From Ectothiorhodospiraceae bacterium (lineage in GTDB: Bacteria; Pseudomonadota; Gammaproteobacteria; Nitrococcales; Aquisalimonadaceae): DNA of 64,000 bases. The DNA lies in assembly GCA_020831845.1 (NCBI GenBank), contig JAFIFV010000075.1, positions 117,708-181,707 of the forward strand. Reading direction: 5' to 3'. This document shows positions 35,315-44,258 of the stretch, piece after piece; position 1 is the first letter of the stretch; the number at the start of each line of letters is the position of its first letter. A program made the position numbers and the translations under genes. The notes below the pieces were generated by a model. That model saw nothing but the letters and a program-made list of their open reading frames with translations, searched no databases and had not been told where the DNA came from.

Positions 35315-35817
35315 GGGCCGCCATCCCCCGCCGCCGTCTGCATCACCGCCAGGGAGACCCGGCTGAAGCCGGCCTCGGTGCAGGTGGCCATCACCTTGCG
35401 CAGCACAGTGAACGGGATGCGCCGGTCACCCATGATGGTGATCTCGCCCAGGTCTTCGCTGTCGGGCCGTTGCAGCCCGCTACGGGCCGCGTATTGTTCA
35501 AGGGCCTCGCGCAACGGCTCGATCACCAGCTCTGTCCCGGCCGCCGTCCCGGTGGACGCCACGACGCGGTCGTTCAGCAGAATATTCTGTTCGGAAACCG
35601 TGACCATCACGGTTTCCCGCGGACGGGCATCCACCACCGAGTCGGGCAGTTCCACCATCCGGCTGCTGGCAATTTCCTGTACGTCCGAGGAATTCACCAG
35701 CAGGAAGAACACCAGGATGGTGAAAATATCCATCAACGCCACCAGGTTGAAACCGGGGCTGCGCTTGGCCCGCTGGTGATGCTGCTGCATCCGCCGTGCC
35801 CGGCGTGACATCTTCAT
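35311..35817 (-). CDS. exbD: ExbD/TolR-family proton-channel protein, Asp-containing paralogue
   Basis: A 168-aa protein with one membrane helix (about residues 24-43, GFNLVALMDIFTILVFFLLV). Asp30 is at the position of the proton-carrying Asp of ExbD/TolR. The periplasmic part includes ITIMGDRRIPFTVLRKVMAT. It overlaps the previous ExbD gene and the TonB/AgmX gene by 4 bases on each side. It should form the motor pore with the ExbB product. Confidence 0.88.
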   Translation of the reverse strand: MKMSRRARRMQQHHQRAKRSPGFNLVALMDIFTILVFFLLVNSSDVQEIASSRMVELPDSVVDARPRETVMVTVSEQNILLNDRVVASTGTAAGTELVIEPLREALEQYAARSGLQRPDSEDLGEITIMGDRRIPFTVLRKVMATCTEAGFSRVSLAVMQTAAGDGGP

Positions 35818-36323
35818 CGACTTCCCCCTTCCTTGGCCGGCGCATCGCCGATGGCGATACGCGGGAACAGCGTCGTCGCACCAGCCTCCCCGTTCGACGC
35901 CGGATGGCCTCCCCGCAGCACGTCCATCACCGAGATCAGGCTCTGGTAGCCCACCTGCGGCTCGACCAGCACCGTGGCCCGGTCCACGTCGGGCGCCGCG
36001 CGCTTGATACGCTGCAGGGCCTCGGACAGAGCCTCCAGGTCGTAACCTTCGCCGTTGGCAACGATTTCCTGCAGTGTGCTCCGGCCGCGGTCCGCCAGCA
36101 CCAGTCGATCGGCCCGCATGATCACCTCCAGTTGCAGCGCCGGCGGGTCGTCGCTGGGTGCACTGGCGGCACCAGGGAGACTCAATTCATGGATGGTGAT
36201 ACGCGAGAACACGGCCATGATCAGCAGAAACGGCACCAGCACCACCATCAGGTTCATGAAGGCGGTCACGTTCAGCTCCGCGATCTGCTGCTGACGGCCG
36301 GCCCGGCGTACCCGGTATTTCAT
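35814..36323 (-). CDS. exbD: ExbD/TolR-family protein lacking the channel Asp
   Basis: A 169-aa ExbD-like protein with one membrane helix (about residues 21-42, FMNLMVVLVPFLLIMAVF). At the conserved proton-binding Asp position it has Asn24, so it may be structural or regulatory instead of proton-conducting. The soluble part has VLVEPQVGYQSLISVMDVLR. It sits between exbB and the Asp-containing exbD, with 4-base overlaps at both ends. Two ExbD types beside one ExbB recall AglR-AglQ-AglS of Myxococcus. Confidence 0.86.
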   Translation of the reverse strand: MKYRVRRAGRQQQIAELNVTAFMNLMVVLVPFLLIMAVFSRITIHELSLPGAASAPSDDPPALQLEVIMRADRLVLADRGRSTLQEIVANGEGYDLEALSEALQRIKRAAPDVDRATVLVEPQVGYQSLISVMDVLRGGHPASNGEAGATTLFPRIAIGDAPAKEGGSR

Positions 36324-36979
36324 TGCGCCGCCGCCTGTCGGCTGGCGTTGGCCCGATCACCGATGATGTTCATCACCTTGACCGAAGCCATTTCCAGGCT
36401 ATCGATCAACTGCGTGCTCTTGCTTTGCAGCACCGCGTGAATCATCAGCAGCGGAATACCCACCATCAGGCCGAAGGCGGTGGTGTTCATGGCCCGGGAG
36501 ATACTGGCGGAGAGCATTTCCGCCTTGTCCACGGGGTTGGCGGCGGCCACGGCGGTAAAGGCTTCGATCAGGCCGATGATGGTGCCAAGCAATCCCAGCA
36601 AGGTGGCAATGTTGGCCAGGGTTGCCAGATAATGCGTGCGCTTCTCCAGCCGCGGGATCACCTCCATCAATCCCTCTTCCATGGCCATTTCCAGGTCACT
36701 GCGCTGGCGCGTCATGCCCAGCCGGCTCAGACCATAGTTGAGGATCCGACTGATGGCGGCACTGGATTTCTCGGTGTAATCCCGCGCCTCGCGGAACTTG
36801 CCGGCCTGGAGGACGGGCAGGAGCTGGTTCCAGGAATGGCGGTTACGCGCCCTGGAAACGCTGAGGTATACATAGCGCTCGATGGCAATGGCCAGCCCCA
36901 CTATCAGAACCGCGATGATCGGGTACATGAAGACCCCGCCCTGCTGGAAGAACTGCACGATGGTGCCGTACGTGTTCAT
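36320..36979 (-). CDS. exbB: ExbB/TolQ/MotA-family proton channel
   Basis: A 219-aa inner-membrane protein with three membrane segments: about 14-34 (GGVFMYPIIAVLIVGLAIAI), about 118-141 (LATLANIATLLGLLGTIIGL) and about 162-185 (NTTAFGLMVGIPLLMIHAVL). The TTAFGL motif holds the conserved Thr of TolQ/ExbB pores. It heads a tight exbB-exbD-exbD-tonB/agmX-gspC block. GGAG lies 10 bases upstream of the ATG. Confidence 0.93.
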   Translation of the reverse strand: MNTYGTIVQFFQQGGVFMYPIIAVLIVGLAIAIERYVYLSVSRARNRHSWNQLLPVLQAGKFREARDYTEKSSAAISRILNYGLSRLGMTRQRSDLEMAMEEGLMEVIPRLEKRTHYLATLANIATLLGLLGTIIGLIEAFTAVAAANPVDKAEMLSASISRAMNTTAFGLMVGIPLLMIHAVLQSKSTQLIDSLEMASVKVMNIIGDRANASRQAAAQ

Positions 36980-37006
36980 GGTGTGATGACTCCTGTTCGA
37001 TATGTC

Positions 37007-37297
37007 CTATTGAATCCGGTCACGCTGCTGCCGCAGCGCTTCGTGGTAATGCAATTCGCGGCGGAAGACCTCGCGGTCCAGTGGCGCCAGTCCCTCCCCC
37101 AGCAACCCCTGCGCGAATGCCGGCGCCGGGTCGCCGGGCTCGGCCTGCTTCCAGGGCACGATGTAAAGCGCCTTGGGCAGTTCCTGCGCCCCGACCACCG
37201 ACATCCCGTCCAGTTGCCGCGCCTCCTCCGCTTTCACGGACAGCTGCAGCAGCGCAAGCAGGGCTGCGAGCAGCAGGCGATTCAGGTGACGGTTCAT
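37007..37297 (-). CDS. Small exported hypothetical protein in the ExbBD/TPR cluster
   Basis: A 96-aa protein with a signal peptide (hydrophobic about residues 8-21, cleavage near VKAEEA). The mature part has GMSVVGAQELPKALYIVPWK and ends in LDREVFRRELHYHEALRQQ. I do not recognise a named family. It overlaps the TPR lipoprotein gene by 4 bases and precedes exbB by 27 bases, so it is probably a periplasmic accessory of this system. Confidence 0.7.
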   Translation of the reverse strand: MNRHLNRLLLAALLALLQLSVKAEEARQLDGMSVVGAQELPKALYIVPWKQAEPGDPAPAFAQGLLGEGLAPLDREVFRRELHYHEALRQQRDRIQ

Positions 37298-37932
37298 CGG
37301 TTCCTCCCCTCTTCCGACATCCGGCGCTCCAGGTCGGCAATCCAGAAGCCGACCTTGCGCAGCATTTCCTCGTCATCCGCGAGCGTCTGGTAGTGCAGGT
37401 AGCGGTCGAGCGCGCAACCCAGATCCTGCAGGTAAAGATCACAGAGAATGCCCATGTTCAGATTGCCGACCGGATGGTCCGGATGGGCGTCCAGCAGGCG
37501 TCGGTAGAGAATCCGAGCTTCCTCGAACCTGCCCTGGCGGCGGTGATGCACTGCCAGCAGCGCCATGGCATCGGCATGTTCCGGCGCGATAGCCAGAGCG
37601 GTTTCCCACGCGCCAGCGGCCTCCTCGGGGCGGTTCAGCTCCGCATGGGCGATGCCGAGGTTCACATGAATGCCTGGCAGACCGGGGTGCGACTCGCCCA
37701 GTCTTTCCAGCAAAACCGCGGCGTCCTCATGGCGTTCCTGGCGTATCAGGTCGACGGCATGGGCAAACCGCTGCTCCAGTTCCTGATCCGTGGCCTGGGG
37801 ATCGCCGGTGGTACCACAGGCCGTCAGGGCCAGCAGCGCCAGGCAGCCCGCAACGACCAGACCCGCACGCCGTATGCCGCGGGCCGCCGGGAGGCATGTC
37901 CGGTCAGCGAAGGGCTTCCACAAAACGCGCAC
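37294..37932 (-). CDS. TPR lipoprotein
   Basis: A 212-aa protein with a lipoprotein signal (lipobox LTACG, Cys39 from the GTG start at 37932) and about four tetratricopeptide repeats between residues 55 and 175, such as GIHVNLGIAHAELNRPEEAAG and HADAMALLAVHHRRQGRFEE. The GTG has the ribosome site AGGAG directly adjacent; a TTG nine bases later has better spacing, so the true start is uncertain. It overlaps the end of the large TPR gene by 29 bases. Confidence 0.8.
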   Translation of the reverse strand: MRVLWKPFADRTCLPAARGIRRAGLVVAGCLALLALTACGTTGDPQATDQELEQRFAHAVDLIRQERHEDAAVLLERLGESHPGLPGIHVNLGIAHAELNRPEEAAGAWETALAIAPEHADAMALLAVHHRRQGRFEEARILYRRLLDAHPDHPVGNLNMGILCDLYLQDLGCALDRYLHYQTLADDEEMLRKVGFWIADLERRMSEEGRNR

Positions 37933-40696
37933 TCCTCTCGGTTTTCGCGTAACGCACCGGCATCAGCTCGGCCAGCCGGTCGAAACTCTGCCGGACCCAA
38001 GCGTCATACCGCCCCTGGCTTGCCCGGGCGACGTTGAGCTCGAACAGCTCGATGGCCTTCTCCTCGAACGGATAGGCCTGGTCTTCCAACAGCATTTCGT
38101 ATTCCTCCAGCGCCAGTTCATCGAGCCCGCGGGGCCGCTCGGACTCCAGCAGGGCTTCGGCGAAATCGGCGTAGACCGTGCCCGAGTAATGCGTGGCTGC
38201 GGTGGTCACGTCCGCAACGCGATAACCGCCAGCGTGCTCAAGCGCCTCCAGGGCCACATCCATGCGCCGGCGCTTCTCCCGGACACTGCGCTGCAGCGGT
38301 TCCACCAGACGTATCTCGCGGTACGCCGCCAACGCCTCCTCGGCCAGTGCCATGCTGGCGGTGGCGGCCAGATAGCGGCTACGATCCGTGCGGGCCGACC
38401 CGGCGCGGGCGTCCGCCTGGATCATGGCCTGCCGCCAGTGCCGGAGCCGGCGGCCGTCGCCTCGGACCCGGGCGAGTTCCGCCAGGCGGTGAAGGGCTTC
38501 CATGGCCGGATCCAGCGGCGAGGGGAAGGCTTCGACGTAGGTGGTCAGCACGTCTGCCTCGTTGCCGGCCTCGCCAGCCTCGCGGTACAGGTGGGCGGCT
38601 TCCAGCATGCTTTCCCGCCGCTCGACCGGATTCTCGCTGGCATCGGCGATGCGCAGGAACTCGGTGGCCGCGCGTGCCGGCTGCGATGAGGAGGCATAGG
38701 CCACCGCCAGCGTCCGTGTGGCCTCGGCCTGCAGTGCGTGATCGGGGTAGTCCCGGCGGAAGTCCTCGAGCACGGTTGCCGTTGCCAGCCAGTCTTCCCG
38801 AGCCGCCAGCAAGTGGGCGGCGTCGTAAACAGCCACGGCCCGGGCACGGCTTTCCGGCACGCGCAGGAAATGATCAATGGCTGTCGCGGTATCGCCTTCG
38901 CTGCGGGCGACTTCACCCTGTCGATAGATGGAGGCGGCCAGGCGTTCGGCGAAATCAGGACGCTGTTCGTCACTCAGCGCCGGCGATGCCAGCGCCTGCC
39001 GGTAAGCCGCTTCGGCCTGCGCGAAATCCTCCCGGTCGAACGCGATATGGCCAAGCACCACCCACGCGGTCAGGCGCGCCTGCGGATCTGCCTCGGGATA
39101 GCGGTCCAGCAGCCACTGGGCGGCCTCTTCGGCCGCAGCGGTCTCCTCAAGCCGGAACCAGCGGTCGATGGAAAGGCCGAGCACGGAGGCCGCCTCGGGG
39201 TGCTCCGGAAATGACCGGGTGAAACGGCGGGCGCTGGCCAGCGACGCCCGCTCCCATTCGGCCATCGCCGCTTCGGCCCCGTCCAGCGTTTCCGCGTGGG
39301 CATCGTAGGCCAGCAACGCCGCGTAGCCCGACTCCGCCGCTCGCCGGTTCGGCTCATAGCGGTAGGCCGCTTGCTCATAGGCATGGGCGGCATCGGAGAA
39401 GCGGGTGGCCTCGAACAGCAGCTCGGCATAGAGGAAATGCATCTCCTGGCTGCGCGCGGCATCCGGAAAGTTTGCCAGGTAGCGCTGATACCAGTACTCG
39501 GCCTGGCCGAGATCCGCCGGCTTGGAATCCTGCTGGAAAGAGGCATGGGCGTGCTGTGCCAGCACCGTGATGTTGTGCTCGAGCGCCTCCACCGTCGCGG
39601 GCGAATCACCGGGTTGACGCTGTTGCCAGTATGGTCCTGCCAGGTCGAACAGCTCCGCATAGCGGCGCTTGGCGACCAGCATCTCGCCGGAAAAGCCTCC
39701 CTGCCGGAAACTCTCGATGACCTGAAGCTGCAGCCTCGGCGCTTGATCGCCCAGCGGATGGGCGGTGACGAACTCCCCATAGCTTGTGGCGGCATCGGAA
39801 TAGCGGTCCTGCTCCAGGTAGCGTTCGGCCAGTTCGGCGTAGACCAGATCCTCGTCAGGCCGGTGCCCATGCCGGCGGAAGTAGTCGCTGACGGCAGCGG
39901 GCCCACCGAGATGGCTGAATCCGAGGCTGATCGCCCGCAGGCTGTCCTCGATGCGCTCGCGTTCGGCTTCGGCCACGGCCGGGTCGCGGAGCCGCGCCGC
40001 GCCACCCTCGTGATCGATCAGTGTCAGGAAAACATCGATACTGTGCTCGAACCGCTCCTGGCGAAACAGCGCCCAACCCCGTTTGTAGAGCGCCTGGGCG
40101 TAGAAGCCGCTGTCCTGCCCTTGTGCCAGCACCGCGCCGTAGGCGCCGCCGGCAGCAGCGTAGTCTCTTCCCGCAAACAACGTTTCACCGCGCCGGAACT
40201 GGCTCTCGGCATACAGCGCGCTGCCGGGGTAGTCCGCGGCCAGGCGAGTCAGCGCGTCCAGCGCCGCCTCCGCCTGCCGGTCGTGATCGTAAGCGCGGGA
40301 AAGCTGGTACAGCACCTGATCGTTGCGCGGGTGATCGGGGTAGGTCTGCAGCCGCGTTTCGTAGAGTGCGATGGTCCGCCCCAGCTCAACCCCGTAATCG
40401 CGCTCCGGGTTGTCTGCCAGCGCGGCTTCCAGGCGCTCAAGCCGTAGATCCGCCAGCCGGCGCAGCACTTCGCCGCGCATGTCCTCCGGCAGGTTGTCCC
40501 CGTCCAGCAATTCCGTGTAGACACTGATGGCGCGGTCTCGGCTACGGCTCTGGTCCGGCACGTCGACCGGCGTTTCGTCCTTCAACTGGGCGGGCAAGCT
40601 GGCCAGCGTTGCCGGCTGCGGACGCTGGGTGCAGCCGCTCGCCATCAACAAGGCCAGCATGATGGCCAGGCACCCGCCGGCGACACCGCGCATCAT
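37904..40696 (-). CDS. Large TPR lipoprotein
   Basis: A 930-aa protein with lipobox ASGC near residue 22 and many degenerate tetratricopeptide repeats through its length. Examples are QVLYQLSRAYDHDRQAEAAL, YAESQFRRGETLFAGRDYAA and MHFLYAELLFEATRFSDAAH. It resembles periplasmic TPR scaffold proteins such as Myxococcus GltD/GltE in layout only. It overlaps the preceding TPR gene by 4 bases (ATGA). Probably an outer-membrane-anchored scaffold. Confidence 0.82.
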   Translation of the reverse strand: MMRGVAGGCLAIMLALLMASGCTQRPQPATLASLPAQLKDETPVDVPDQSRSRDRAISVYTELLDGDNLPEDMRGEVLRRLADLRLERLEAALADNPERDYGVELGRTIALYETRLQTYPDHPRNDQVLYQLSRAYDHDRQAEAALDALTRLAADYPGSALYAESQFRRGETLFAGRDYAAAGGAYGAVLAQGQDSGFYAQALYKRGWALFRQERFEHSIDVFLTLIDHEGGAARLRDPAVAEAERERIEDSLRAISLGFSHLGGPAAVSDYFRRHGHRPDEDLVYAELAERYLEQDRYSDAATSYGEFVTAHPLGDQAPRLQLQVIESFRQGGFSGEMLVAKRRYAELFDLAGPYWQQRQPGDSPATVEALEHNITVLAQHAHASFQQDSKPADLGQAEYWYQRYLANFPDAARSQEMHFLYAELLFEATRFSDAAHAYEQAAYRYEPNRRAAESGYAALLAYDAHAETLDGAEAAMAEWERASLASARRFTRSFPEHPEAASVLGLSIDRWFRLEETAAAEEAAQWLLDRYPEADPQARLTAWVVLGHIAFDREDFAQAEAAYRQALASPALSDEQRPDFAERLAASIYRQGEVARSEGDTATAIDHFLRVPESRARAVAVYDAAHLLAAREDWLATATVLEDFRRDYPDHALQAEATRTLAVAYASSSQPARAATEFLRIADASENPVERRESMLEAAHLYREAGEAGNEADVLTTYVEAFPSPLDPAMEALHRLAELARVRGDGRRLRHWRQAMIQADARAGSARTDRSRYLAATASMALAEEALAAYREIRLVEPLQRSVREKRRRMDVALEALEHAGGYRVADVTTAATHYSGTVYADFAEALLESERPRGLDELALEEYEMLLEDQAYPFEEKAIELFELNVARASQGRYDAWVRQSFDRLAELMPVRYAKTERSARFVEALR

Positions 40697-42567
40697 TGCT
40701 GAGACTCCCGCCGCGGCGCCCGACCGGCGGCATCGTGGATACCCGCCAACGCATAACGTGCCCGCAGCAGTTTCTGTTCCAGCGCAGAGTCCTGCTCCCG
40801 CAACACATCCAGCGCCTGGCGCTGCAGGGAAGCCTGGTGCTTCTCCAGCGCGATGGCGAGTCTGGGCTGCAGCCGTGCAATGCGGTCACGCTGATGCTCT
40901 ATCCGTTCCGCGAAACCATCGAAACGACCGTAGGCGTAACGCTCGGCGGCATCCAGGCTGCGCCGGAGGCCCTCCTGGTCGGACAGCGCCTGGTCCAGCG
41001 CCCTCAACTGCTGGCGGCTTTCCCACAGTCTTGGCGCGAAATCGGTTTCCACACTCCAGCGCACCAATCCGCTGAGCACGCGATGACGTGTGCGTAATGA
41101 ATCAAGTTCCGGGTGCTCCGCCGGCAGCCGGGCCAGGCGCTGGTCGACATCCTGCAGACGGTGCCAGCGACGCTTTTCCTCGGAGGTTGCCAGCACCCAG
41201 GCGTCACCCAGCTCGGCCTGTCGGAAACGCTCCTTCAGTGCATCACGGCGGACCTGTCCGGTACTGAAATCCAGCCTCTCCAGTTGCTTGCGGGTCTCTG
41301 GCAGCCGCTGGGCGTAGATGGCTTCCTGGGCCTCAAGCATGTCATCGAAGCTGCTCACCGCATCGGCCCAGTAATCCAGGTTGTCACGCAATGCGCGAAT
41401 ATCCCGGTAATTCTGGAAAGTCTGGTGGAAGCGATGGCCGGCGAGCAATTCCACCAACGACGCAAGCGGCAGCACGTCATCGCCGTTGTCCGCCTCTCCC
41501 TCCAGCACACCGGTAATGTGCAGCTCGCCAAGTTTCATGGCCTGCATTGCGCGTCGCAGATCCCTGCGCTCACGCTCCAGTACGGAAATGGCGTTCTCCA
41601 GCCGGGCCGCAGCCCGGGTGGGCTGGCTGAGGCGGTCGTATGCATGGGGGACCGCAAGCAGCGCCTCCTGCACCATGGGATCGGTGTGCGGACGTTCCAG
41701 TAACGTGCTCCAGGGCACCAGCGCCCGTTCATGATCGCCCACCGCCTCCCAGGTCATGCCGCTCCACAACAGAGCCTGGTTGGAATACGGGCCGTGCAGG
41801 CGCACCCGGTCCAGCCGTTGCCGCGCCTGCTGTGGCCTGTCGGTGCGCAACAGCACCTCTGCCGCGGCAAGGTTGGCCTTGTCCTGCAGCGCCAGGTATT
41901 CGTCGCTGCCGGAGGCCCCCCGTCCAAGCTGGTCCAGCAGTCGCAATCCCCCGCCCGTGTCGCCGCTGCGGATCAGCGCCACAGCCAGGTTGTAGTCCGC
42001 GTAAGGGCGGGAATCGGCATCGCCTCGCCATGCCCGCAAGGCGGCCACGGCACCTGCGAAATCCGCACGGGCCATACGAATCAGGCCCTGCAGCAATTGC
42101 CGCTCGCCCAGATGGTTCCGCCCGGATTCGCCCTCCACCACATGCGCCAGCGTCGCTTCCGCCTCCGCATACTGGCCCTTTCGATACTGGATCCGTGCCA
42201 GGTAGAGCCAGGCCCGGTTGCGGATGTCTTCCGGCACGTCCCGTGTCAGCAACCGTCGGAAAACGGCTTCCGCATCGTCGTCCAGCCCGTAACTGAGTTT
42301 CAGGCCGCCTAGCACCACTTCGGCCTCGTCGGCGTGGTTCTGCAGCCGGCCGAGGGTGCGCATCGCCTTCAGTCGTGTGATGGCGCCAAAATGATTCTGC
42401 TGGTAGTACAGGTACAGCACCGTCCCGTAATGAACATCGTGCGCTCTCGGCGGCGGTGCCTCCCAGACCGAGGTGCCTGAAGCCACCAGAGGCACGGAGA
42501 GGCAGAAGCCCAGCATGGTCTGCAGGGCGTGCCGCCGCCAGCGCCTGATTGCCGCCTGCACGAGCAT
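40693..42567 (-). CDS. Periplasmic TPR and coiled-coil protein
   Basis: A 624-aa protein with an N-terminal signal (LQTMLGFCLSVPLVASGTSV). TPR-like repeats run to about residue 330 (FGAITRLKAMRTLGRLQNHA, RNRAWLYLARIQYRKGQYAE). A long helical C-terminal part (about 400-600) is rich in Leu, Arg and Glu, suggesting coiled coil. The ATG has GGGAG nine bases upstream and lies 6 bases after the previous stop. No enzymatic motif seen. Likely structural partner of the following TPR lipoproteins. Confidence 0.8.
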   Translation of the reverse strand: MLVQAAIRRWRRHALQTMLGFCLSVPLVASGTSVWEAPPPRAHDVHYGTVLYLYYQQNHFGAITRLKAMRTLGRLQNHADEAEVVLGGLKLSYGLDDDAEAVFRRLLTRDVPEDIRNRAWLYLARIQYRKGQYAEAEATLAHVVEGESGRNHLGERQLLQGLIRMARADFAGAVAALRAWRGDADSRPYADYNLAVALIRSGDTGGGLRLLDQLGRGASGSDEYLALQDKANLAAAEVLLRTDRPQQARQRLDRVRLHGPYSNQALLWSGMTWEAVGDHERALVPWSTLLERPHTDPMVQEALLAVPHAYDRLSQPTRAAARLENAISVLERERRDLRRAMQAMKLGELHITGVLEGEADNGDDVLPLASLVELLAGHRFHQTFQNYRDIRALRDNLDYWADAVSSFDDMLEAQEAIYAQRLPETRKQLERLDFSTGQVRRDALKERFRQAELGDAWVLATSEEKRRWHRLQDVDQRLARLPAEHPELDSLRTRHRVLSGLVRWSVETDFAPRLWESRQQLRALDQALSDQEGLRRSLDAAERYAYGRFDGFAERIEHQRDRIARLQPRLAIALEKHQASLQRQALDVLREQDSALEQKLLRARYALAGIHDAAGRAPRRESQQ

Positions 42568-42573
42568 GCCGAT

Positions 42574-43143
42574 CTACTCCCACTCCCGGATCACGAACTC
42601 GGGCTGCTGCTTGCGCGTCGAGTCATCGATACGGAGTTCGACGAAGCGGGCCCCCAGCCCCTTGTTGACCGTCAGGTGTGCACCACGCCGGTAGTCGCGA
42701 CCCGCGGGCCCCTTTCCGGTGAAAACAGCCTCCAGCAGGTGCTCGCCGGTGCGCAGGTTTCCGATGTACAGCCCATGTATGCCACCCCGCCGCAAGGCAT
42801 CTATCTCCCGTGGGGTATACAGATGGTTGGCCACGACGGTGCCGTTGATCTGCAGGCGAACGGAGTCCAGCGAGAACAGCTCGCCCACATCCGTGGACAC
42901 GAAGACGGCAATCTGGGTGTTGGCGGGAAAAAGCAGTTCCTCTTCCAGGACGAACAAGTCCCTGTTGAGCTCGATGATCTCCCGCTTCAGTGCCTGGGTT
43001 TCCTCATCCAGGCTGCGCAGATCCGACGGCGGCACTTCGGCACCCGCGCCGACCGCCGCCAGCATCAGCACCAGGAACAGAGCCAGGCGGACACCGTTGG
43101 CTGCCCCGGAGGTCACTTGAGTTGCGAACTTTGTCAGTACCAT
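42574..43143 (-). CDS. Exported hypothetical protein coupled to DUF3570 gene
   Basis: A 189-aa protein from ATG 43143, which overlaps the DUF3570 gene end by 10 bases; a ribosome site is weak, suggesting coupled translation. A signal peptide ends near AGAEVPP. A short helical part (LDEETQALKREIIELNRDLF) is followed by a beta-rich domain with QIAVFVSTDVGELFSLDSVR and GGIHGLYIGNLRTGEHLLEA. I do not recognise a family. The much longer open frame in the same phase is antisense-like noise within the DUF3570 gene. Confidence 0.75.
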   Translation of the reverse strand: MVLTKFATQVTSGAANGVRLALFLVLMLAAVGAGAEVPPSDLRSLDEETQALKREIIELNRDLFVLEEELLFPANTQIAVFVSTDVGELFSLDSVRLQINGTVVANHLYTPREIDALRRGGIHGLYIGNLRTGEHLLEAVFTGKGPAGRDYRRGAHLTVNKGLGARFVELRIDDSTRKQQPEFVIREWE

Positions 43144-44258
43144 AGAGAAACACTCACGCTCATGATGTGTGCGTTGAACGAATACGGGTCGTCCCCGCTT
43201 CGGCTCGCATCGCTGTAGTCGTCGTAGTCGAACGCCACGTAGTCGTAGGCGAAGATGGCGCGGCCTGCGTTGAACAGCGCGCCCGGGCGGTCGAACAGAC
43301 GGTAGCTGACCCTTGCGCCGACGCTGTTGCTGGTAAAGGTGCTGACCTCTTTGTCCCGTGCCATGTACGTGAATTCGCGATCGAAGTCGTCGCTGTAGAA
43401 GGAGGCGGCCGATTGCGTGTAATAGCGATAGGTGAGATCCACCAGCCAGCGACGGTCGTAGAAGTAGCGGGAGTACTGCGCTTCCAGGGTGTGCGCGTCG
43501 ATACTCCATGTGTCCCGGTAATAGCGGTAGGCCAGCTGCGCGGACGCACCCGGCGGGAAGTACTTCACGCCCTGGATACGCACCGCATTCGACGTGCGGG
43601 TGCTCGGGTAGATCTCCGGTCCGGCGAAAACACCGAGCATCCGTTTCGAGCGGTACGGATTGCCCAGGAACCCGGATTCGCTGATGCCCTCATAATCCAG
43701 GTTCAGCAGGAAGGTCGGAGTCAGCACCTGGGAAAGCCCCAACCTGTAGGTACGCCGATCCAGATCTTCCTCGAAATCGGTATCCCGGTGGCTCACCGTA
43801 TCCGAGCCGTGGGCGTAACCGAGGCTGACCGTGGTCATGCCGCCGAAAACCTCGTGGGAGATGCCCAGACTTACCGTGTTGCCCTCATAGTCGATCTCCT
43901 CGCTGCGCGTCCATTCGAGACTCAATATCGAGTCGCCGTAGAGATAGTCCACTCCCGCCTGGTATTCATCACGCCGTTCGGTATAGGGGCTGGCCGTGGC
44001 CATCACGTCGGGCGAGGCCCCGCTGATGGTGTCCTGGTAATAGCCCACGCTGACGGAAACTGTGTCGGCAAAGCCCTTGCGGACCAGGAAGGCCGCCCCT
44101 TCGACGTCGACCCCACCGCCGCTGTAGTAGTGGTACATGGCGTCCGCACGATCCTCGGGCAGGACCTGCGCGCCCGCGGCGGGCAGCAGCAGCAGTGCCA
44201 CCACCAGCACGGCCGGGGCAAGACGTGAGGCACCCCCGAATCGTTCAGTTGCAGCCAC
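43134..44258 (-). CDS. DUF3570 outer-membrane beta-barrel with putative flavinylation motif
   Basis: A 374-aa protein from GTG 44258, with a signal ending near AAGAQV and many amphipathic beta strands ending in Trp-Tyr, typical of an outer-membrane barrel. It opens with the family segment AMYHYYSGGGVDVEGAAFLV. Residues 76-82 read D-T-I-S-G-A-S, matching the ApbE target consensus Dxx(S/T)GA(T/S), so Ser82 could carry FMN. apbE is 5.8 kb upstream in the same run. The ribosome site lies inside the end of the DUF4266 gene, overlapping by 14 bases. Confidence 0.88.
   Translation of the reverse strand: MAATERFGGASRLAPAVLVVALLLLPAAGAQVLPEDRADAMYHYYSGGGVDVEGAAFLVRKGFADTVSVSVGYYQDTISGASPDVMATASPYTERRDEYQAGVDYLYGDSILSLEWTRSEEIDYEGNTVSLGISHEVFGGMTTVSLGYAHGSDTVSHRDTDFEEDLDRRTYRLGLSQVLTPTFLLNLDYEGISESGFLGNPYRSKRMLGVFAGPEIYPSTRTSNAVRIQGVKYFPPGASAQLAYRYYRDTWSIDAHTLEAQYSRYFYDRRWLVDLTYRYYTQSAASFYSDDFDREFTYMARDKEVSTFTSNSVGARVSYRLFDRPGALFNAGRAIFAYDYVAFDYDDYSDASRSGDDPYSFNAHIMSVSVSLWY

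Noticed and set aside
34580..35366. Ser/Gly-rich and Pro-rich stretch as a tandem DNA repeat or CRISPR-like array
   Set aside because: The repetition reflects Pro-Glu and Ser codons of the TonB/AgmX-like protein; units are irregular and there are no spacers.
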